A stretch of 64,000 nt of DNA from Cristatella mucedo (Eukaryota > Bryozoa > Phylactolaemata > Cristatellidae), in NCBI GenBank assembly GCA_009760855.2, contig WPIO01000256.1, positions 1 through 64,000 on the forward strand. Direction: 5' to 3'. The notes under the pieces are model-generated. The model was not told where the DNA came from. It ran no database searches and was given only the letters and a program-made list of their open reading frames with translations. The position numbers and the translations under genes were made by a program. The stretch's first letter is position 1. Every line of letters begins with the position of its first letter. Below, in pieces: positions 58,639 through 64,000 of this stretch.

Positions 58639-58935
58639 GAGCAATTACGAGGCAGGCCTGGTCGGCATGCGACACGCCCGTGCCACTGTGGCCACGTTCA
58701 ATGTTGACAACAAGTCGTGCTCTGATCTGAAGCAGTACTTGACGGCACTCCGAGAGCAGTGTGAAAGCACTGCCGCGGCAGCAGCCGCAGGCTCCGCAGT
58801 GGCATCTGCTCGAGATCACCTCCTGCCAGCAGCCGTCATCATCGACAACCATCAGGCTGCATGCATTGGCAGCAGCAGCAGCACGTCGCTGTCCACTGCC
58901 TTTGCCGGCTTCCTCAGCCACAAGCACCCCCACTG
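58639..58935 (+). CDS. neuron navigator-like, exon d (Walker B region)
   Basis: The acceptor gcttgcag supplies G, which with AG from exon c makes Arg. The exon reads SNYEAGLVGMRHARATVATF, NVDNKSCSDLKQYLTALREQ and C. This is the navigator TFN.D..S..DL..YL..L segment. A run of alanines follows, then LLPAAVIIDNHQA, where VIIDN (58,835-58,849) fills the Walker B place. The end ..FLSHKHPHC is completed by the next exon. The donor gtactg at 58,936 is supported by the restored reading HCPYLICT. The Ala-rich and Ser-rich insertions (AAAAAAGS, GSSSSTS) are longer than in vertebrate relatives, and one residue seems lost before VIIDN. Confidence 0.88.
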
Positions 58936-59074
58936 GTACTGCTCGCTTGTCCTTAGCGCTCGTGGCACTAGCGCTTGCTCCTGGTCGGCCGTGTGTCGGT
59001 CTCCGACGTCTGTTGCTGTGAGTGCACGTGAGCTCTATAGTGAGAATCTGTTGACTGCTTCTCTTTTTGCATAG

Positions 59075-59176
59075 TCCTTACCTAATATGCACGATGACTC
59101 AGGGCGGAAGCAATGGTGGTGGCGGTGGCTGTGTTGGAAGCAGCACCACCAACCTTCAGCTGCATCACAACTTCAG
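59075..59176 (+). CDS. neuron navigator-like, exon e
   Basis: The acceptor tgcatag gives T, completing Cys, then PYLICTMTQGGSNGGGGGCV and GSSTTNLQLHHNF, with the donor gtaggg after AG of an Arg codon. The pattern CPYIIGT.NQ...TPN..LH..FR is the navigator sequence after Walker B. A Gly-rich insertion replaces the usual short turn. The following intron can be at most 166 bases if exon f is next. Confidence 0.85.
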
Positions 59177-59342
59177 GTAGGGCATGTCTGCAAGCACCTG
59201 TAACTTCGAAGCTTGCAGCGCTCTGCCGGCAGCCGTTCGGTAAAGAACAACTTGTACATGAGTGGATCAGGCAGCTGCTGCCACTATGAGGGTCGATCCA
59301 CCCCCTTCCTAGTCTGCTTCACTTTTCTTCACTTGCCTTTAG

Positions 59343-59501
59343 ACTGAGGATCTGATGCTCCTTCCTCCATGCTCCTTATGCTCTTCCTACCTCCCCCTCT
59401 TCCTCATCCTGGACGTCGCCAAGGCCCAAGCATGGTTCATCGATCTGTGGAATCACACCATCGTGCCCCATCTGATGCAGACCATTCGGGTCGGCTTGCA
59501 G
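59343..59501 (+). CDS. neuron navigator-like, exon f (distal ATPase region)
   Basis: After an acceptor cctttag the open stretch reads TEDLMLLPPCSLCSSYLPLF, LILDVAKAQAWFIDLWNHTI and VPHLMQTIRVGLQ, with donor gtgggt in phase 0. WF.DLWN..I.P.L.....GLQ is a hallmark of the navigator C-terminal part, and the exon end after Gln agrees with that family. The exon start is uncertain: the first 19 residues are weakly similar and could be pyrimidine-rich intron. The segment that should lie between exons e and f (about 60 residues, including the FLxRxLRRKL motif) is not found. Confidence 0.8.
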
Positions 59502-61800
59502 GTGGGTATTGAGTGCAGCTGTGAGCATGGGCTGACTCAGTCTTGGGTGGAGCTGTTTTTGGTGCATGTGCTCACGTGAGGTCGAATACTGGTATGTCAT
59601 TCATAGATTTCTAGAATCTTTCTTTGGATTGCTGCTGTTTCGATAGTCGTGATTTTTATGGTTTTGATCTGATGGGATTTTGAAGTGTCTGTAACTCAGG
59701 CAGAAGTGTTTTTGCCACCACGTGATAGATCAGCCATCGTCAGATGGCAGAATACATGTTCTTGATATATGTGTAATCCGCACATATGCATGGTGTGTGT
59801 GTGTTTGTTTGTGTGTGTGTGCCCTCGCGTGTGTGTGTGAAGATATGAACGAGCTAGTAAAATTTAATGTGAATGAGCTGATCGTGTAAATGTACCATGC
59901 TTGAGCTAATCTCAGTATTACTTGACGTCCCGGCAGAAGATGTAGGCATAACGCCGGAAAGCATGGCAGCAATGGCGCCGAGGGAGGAAGATAGCATTTT
60001 TTTGCCGGTAGACGCAAGCATAATCATCTCCTCTCAAGGTGAAGACGGTGTGCTTTAACCCACTATATTTAACTTGTAGGTTTTGTTTCGTTGCTAAAAA
60101 AATAGAAAACCGTGTTTAAATACTTTTTAAACTGTTCCCTCATAAAAATTTTGCTACACTGAGAAAAAGCTAAACAAGTTACCCGGCAACAAGGGGACGG
60201 GATCACCATCTAGTAAGCAGACAAACGGTTCAGCCTTCCTAAGCAAACTTTGTAATGACAGCCTGCTCTATTTTGCTCGTGCTCGTATACAGATGCTGGT
60301 TGTTATGTATGTGCAAATCTTTGGCTTGCACTGGCTGCACATGTACGTGTGCTTGCAATCTTTCTGATTGTAGCTGCAGTTAGTAACCTGTGCATCATTT
60401 GTGGAAGCATGCGTATGGGCAGGTGGTAACTTGTTGAAGCAATACAGAGCATCCTGCCTCTCATGATGCCCACTGACACCAGCTGCTGCTGGTCTCTGCA
60501 AGTGAGATGGCCGCTCACTCTACTGAGTGCAGCATCAGCCGGTATTTTTTAACGATTCCACGTACACTTGGGCGTGCTTTGCCTACCAACGTCTGGCTGC
60601 CGGACAGCCAATGGAAGCAAAGGAGCAGAAATCGATACAAGTGTAGCAGTGACTAGCCAGTCACGTGTGTGCCTAGTCACGTTGGTGCTGACGCCTGAAA
60701 CCTGTAGGACGCCTAAGCCGACCCTTGGGTTACGCTGCTCATGACTGGTGTCTATTAGCTATCACCTGCGAAATGGTTTCTACTGCTGTCGACTGTAAGT
60801 GCAGCCTCTTCTCACGATGCACCAAGATGTCTTCACGCGCTAATGCACCGTGTGACACTTTGAAAGGTGAAGTTAGACGCTTTTTGAAGCTCAGGCTCGT
60901 GTAACGAGATTTCAAGGAACTCGATGTGCTGTTGCTCTGGCGTCCTTTGTCAGATCCCTCTGTACCAAGAAACGAAGGCTCGGCACCTTCTATGCGTGCA
61001 GTCTACTCGGTGTCTTGGACATCAGACGAATCGATTTGCATGTGAAGCATGTTGAAGGAGCGGGTAGGCCATGGTGCCAAGTATGAATGGCTATGAGCAC
61101 CCCATGGAGCCTAGCTTCTGCCGACTGCTGCTGCTGCTGCTGCAGTATCCAAGGCGGCTGGTGTCGATGCTCGACGCGCCTGGCTGTGCTAAGTAAGCTG
61201 CAGTGCATGTAGTGCTCGATGGCTCAGCTCGTCGTGGAGCTCCGTGCTGCTCGTGCATGCGTCTGCCTCTGCCTCTTGTCTGCAGCATAGCTGCATCCGG
61301 GCTTTGCTACAGTCGAGTAGTATTTTCTATGCGTTGGCTGACAGTGAGTCCCTGGACGTTTTCGCAGGTGGTTTTTTAACAATTAATCATATTCATCAAG
61401 TTTTGCTACTCACTTGGCCTTGTAATAAATATTATTAATACGAAACTTATTTTCTAGCACAGCCTCAGAGTTTCTGTCTCTTTCCTACGAGCGATGCATG
61501 TGCTATTAGCAGAAGACTTCCCCTAAATCTGTGTATAGCTTTTAAGTGGCTGTTCACTCGAAGCTTGAAAATCCAGATTCCTCAGTGGACAGTCTGATTT
61601 TCTATCCAACATGTCTGTAAACATATTTTTTAGAAATACGATATGTTTTAATGCACCGAGTTTCAAAGAGTGGTAATACATTTTACACTGGCTTTCGTGC
61701 AGGAAAAAAACAGGGAAAGCATTAACTTTGCTTGTACCTTGCTAACCAAAGGCAGGCACAGCACGACTTCCGGTCAGTTTAGCTCCCTCTGGTAGTCACC
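59502..61800 (+). other. downstream intron or flank, unassigned
   Basis: No last navigator exon (the usual Trp-Glu-Asp-Pro segment) is recognised. It contains a (TG)n run at 59,793-59,842 and a CTG run at 61,123-61,143. Nothing else stands out. Confidence 0.45.
59793..59842 (+). repeat. (TG)n microsatellite
   Basis: Runs of gtgtgt with interruptions by tttg and by ccctcgc. Confidence 0.9.
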
Positions 61801-62035
61801 AAATAATAATAATAATAATATTGCACTTGATAAAGCGCCCTCAGAGAACTTAATCTCTTTCTAGGCGCTTTACATTTGCTGCAAAGTGATATGCAATAGA
61901 ATAGTAAGTAAAATCATGCTTGAAAAACAAACAAATGAATAATATGGTTAGGGGTGACATGCACAGGGTCAGCATGCAAATGTGGTTAGTGGCAGCATGC
62001 ACAGTGTCAGCACGCATAACCACATCAAGGACGAA
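61801..62035 (-). repeat. LINE-A 3' untranslated region, hairpin and (ATT)n tail
   Basis: On the minus strand the order after the stop codon is: repeats of the gcatgctgac type, the hairpin with arms taaagcgcc and gggcgcttta and inner arms agaga and tctct, then (att)n at 61,804-61,822. This is the reference 3' end for the family in this window. Confidence 0.9.
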
Positions 62036-63313
62036 TCACAGGGACCCACTAAATGCTGTCCTAAATAGGTTTGTTTTTAAGTTTCTTTTAAATGTGGTCA
62101 GGTCAGGGGATGTTCTGACGCAGGTCGGGAGGGAGTTCCAGGCTTTGGGAGCATACGAGCTAAATGCACGGTCTCCAAAGGATTTAAGGTTTGTACGAGG
62201 GATTTCCAGACTGTCGGATTCCGAAAAGCGAGTGGTACGATGCTTGGCCTGATGGGGTGGTATATCTGAAAGATAGGCTGGAGCCATAGAATGAAGAGAC
62301 CTAAAAGTGAGCGACAAAACCTTGAAGTCAATCCGTTGCCTCACTGGTAGCCAGTGCAGGTCGGCGAGAAGTGGAGTAATGTGGCAACTGCGACGCTCAC
62401 GACAGACAAGCCTAGCTGCAGAGTTTTGCACCAGCTGCAATCGCCTGATCGCACATGCTGGTAGACCAGTAAGCAGTGAGTTGCAGAAGTTGAGACGGGA
62501 TGTCACGAATGCATGGACCAACTTGGACGTGGTATCCTTATCTAAACAAGCCCTAATTTTAGCAATGTTATGAAGCTGAAAATAGGCAGATTTGACTGTG
62601 GAGCTGATGTGGTCGTCTAACGAGAGGTTGCTTTGGAATATGACACCTAGATTTCGAGCTGATTCAACTGGAGATATGCTGGCAGAGCCAATTTGGAAAG
62701 TCAGCCTTTCCAATTTCTGAATCACACTGGGTTTGCCCATAACTAGCAAGTTAGTTTTATCATCGTTTTGTTTTAGAAAATTTGCTGCCATCCATGTGCG
62801 GATGTCATCAATGCATGCAGCAAGTGAGTTGAGAGAATTCGAGGTGCTTGAAGGCTGGGAGGGATCAAAGCAAAGGTACAACTGAGTGTCATCCGCATAG
62901 AAGTGAAAGCCTAGATTGTGCTTGGCAATCACATCAGCAAGAGGGAGAGTATAAACGGTGAAAAGGACCGGACCTAGCACAGAGCCCTGAGGTACTCCAT
63001 ATTTTAGAGGTACTTCAGATGATCTTTGTCCATTCACGTCAATACTCTGGAGTCTCCCACTGAGATAGGACCTGAACCACTGCAGAGCAGTGCCAGTGAT
63101 GCCCAGGCGAGATGAGAGGCGCTCTAGAAGTCCTTTGTGATCGATGGTATCAAAAGCTGCCGAAAGATCGAGCAAAACAAGAAGAGACACTCTACCCATG
63201 TCTGCATTCCTAAGTAGGTTGTTGTATACCCGAAGCAATGCTGACTCTGTGGAGTGATTAGCTCTAAAGCCAGACTGGAACTTACTAGCAAGGTGTGACC
63301 TAAGCTGATCCAA
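62036..63313 (-). CDS. LINE-A polyprotein, reverse transcriptase and C-terminal part
   Basis: A 425-codon frame without stops, which extends further upstream to a stop near 63,370. It has the reverse transcriptase motifs of non-LTR elements in order: FQSGFRANHSTESA (residues 12-25), motif A LLDLSAAFDTIDH (47-59), motif B GVPQGSVLGPVLF (106-118), motif C FYADD (138-142) and FLKQNDDKT (179-187). The C-terminal part has [20 protein letters not shown] and WNSLP, typical of the L2/CR1 group. It copies its own RNA into a nicked chromosomal site. The endonuclease and the N-terminal reverse transcriptase part are missing, so this copy is 5' truncated and cannot move by itself. The intact frame and close match to 43.9-44.8 kb suggest recent activity of the family. 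Confidence 0.93.
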   Translation of the reverse strand: MDQLRSHLASKFQSGFRANHSTESALLRVYNNLLRNADMGRVSLLVLLDLSAAFDTIDHKGLLERLSSRLGITGTALQWFRSYLSGRLQSIDVNGQRSSEVPLKYGVPQGSVLGPVLFTVYTLPLADVIAKHNLGFHFYADDTQLYLCFDPSQPSSTSNSLNSLAACIDDIRTWMAANFLKQNDDKTNLLVMGKPSVIQKLERLTFQIGSASISPVESARNLGVIFQSNLSLDDHISSTVKSAYFQLHNIAKIRACLDKDTTSKLVHAFVTSRLNFCNSLLTGLPACAIRRLQLVQNSAARLVCRERRSCHITPLLADLHWLPVRQRIDFKVLSLTFRSLHSMAPAYLSDIPPHQAKHRTTRFSESDSLEIPRTNLKSFGDRAFSSYAPKAWNSLPTCVRTSPDLTTFKRNLKTNLFRTAFSGSL

Positions 63314-63579
63314 GCAGAAGCTGTGCAGCCAGACTGCCGTGTGACAGTGAAGAATGGGCCTCAGCTCAGCCTAGAGCTCAAGCAACTAGAACGCATGGAA
63401 ACCGTTGAACAATTGCTCTCAGTTGATAGCCCTTTATAAGCCTGTAGCTATGCAAGGTTTATTAGTGCTCATAGCCCAATGAATGATTTTAGGAAACGGG
63501 ACTGCTTGATTCAGCCGGGAAGCTTGACTGCAGCTGGTTTCGGTTGAGCAGGGAAATCACAGGGAGCTTGAGACATATT

Positions 63580-63780
63580 GATACTAATTGTTATGGTAAG
63601 CCCCAACGTGCACTTCATAAAGAGAGTTTGGTGGGCTGATGCCCTTATTAGCACAAGCGACAGGTTTATAGATGAGTTTAATAGAGGCATGCTTAAAGGA
63701 TGATAGAGAAGTAGGGTAGTTAAAGGGTAGGGCAGTGAAGCCATTGGCATAGAGGATCTGTTCAAGCGATAGATACACTA
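63580..63780 (-). pseudogene. possible N-terminal reverse transcriptase remnant of an L2-like element
   Basis: The minus-strand reading SSFKHASIKLIYKP resembles the P..FKHA.V.PL.KK segment that precedes the reverse transcriptase core in L2-group elements. It is separated from the frame at 62-63.3 kb by about 200 bases without a matching reading. It could be the same insertion after damage, or another element. Confidence 0.35.
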
Positions 63781-63869
63781 CACAAACTGTTCAGATGATA
63801 CAGTGGAATAACAAAAGGTTGGCATAAGGCAGCGGTATTGGAGAGTGCATGAGGTGATTATAAGAGAAT

Positions 63870-64000
63870 GATAATAATACATTTTAATAGCGCTCTAAAA
63901 GAACTCGTGTCTTACATGAAGCTCTACAAGCAGGAGAATAACTACCCATGGGTGAGTGACAAACAGGGTATCGTGCAAGCAAACGCAAGCACAGCCCAAC
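63870..64000 (-). repeat. LINE-A/SINE-1-type 3' end, cut by the window edge
   Basis: The text ataataatacattttaatag, cgctctaaaagaactcgtgt and atgggtgagtgacaaacagg resembles the reversed tail of LINE-A or SINE-1, with one hairpin arm lost. Confidence 0.4.

Overview
The window is nuclear DNA from an animal, made mostly of dead transposable elements, with the 3' half of one recognisable protein-coding gene on the + strand at about 54.5-59.5 kb. Spliced exons there read as the C-terminal AAA-type ATPase region of a neuron navigator protein (NAV family: NAV1-3 in vertebrates, UNC-53 in nematodes, sickie in flies). GT-AG boundaries, phase-compatible introns, tRNA-derived SINEs, 5'-truncated non-LTR retrotransposons and long microsatellites all point to a metazoan. 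The repeats are not families I know from vertebrates, so I lean towards a repeat-rich invertebrate, with low confidence. I see no bacterial genes, CRISPR, rRNA or functional tRNA.

The repeats fall into a few families, named here only for this annotation. LINE-A is an L2/CR1-like non-LTR element with a (ATT)n tail and a hairpin at its 3' end; its best copy has a 425-codon open reverse-transcriptase frame at 62.0-63.3 kb, minus strand. LINE-B is a second L2-like element with a 3' tail of pentanucleotides of the type ATTAC/TTACG. SINE-1 is tRNA-headed and ends in a hairpin like that of LINE-A. SINE-2 is also tRNA-headed, with a different tail. Module M is a large composite, non-coding repeat. 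Its blocks occur in a fixed order (D1, D2, D3, D4, C, B1, a CT microsatellite, then a post-CT part) and always on the + strand. Passes start at about 4.6, 15.2, 19.3 and 42.6 kb, with a partial pass at 35.2-37.2 kb. Two further GC-rich blocks, E and F, each occur twice between 12 and 40 kb.

Layout: 1-4.5 kb unassigned DNA with SINE-1 copies; 4.6-12.2 kb module M pass 1; 12.8-14.8 kb block E; 15.2-18.9 kb pass 2a; 19.3-27.1 kb pass 2b; 27-32 kb mostly unassigned; 32-33.3 kb block F, a minisatellite and a TTTAGGG-like tract; 34-35.2 kb block E; 35.2-37.2 kb partial module; 37.2-38.8 kb block F; 38.9-39.4 kb LINE-B reverse transcriptase; 39.4-40.4 kb E tail; 41.3-41.7 kb CT array; 42.6-51.3 kb pass 3; 51.3-54.5 kb scattered repeats; 54.5-59.5 kb navigator exons; 59.5-61.8 kb unassigned; 61.8-63.4 kb LINE-A.

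The navigator gene has two anomalies: an in-frame TAG inside a conserved exon (56,322-56,324), and no recognisable exon for the segment that normally follows the sensor part of the ATPase domain. It is therefore a decayed copy, an assembly with errors, or a gene with unusual expression. Because passes of module M can be aligned to one another, insertions of LINE-A, LINE-B and SINEs can be placed against empty sites in sister copies, which gives a relative history of the region.
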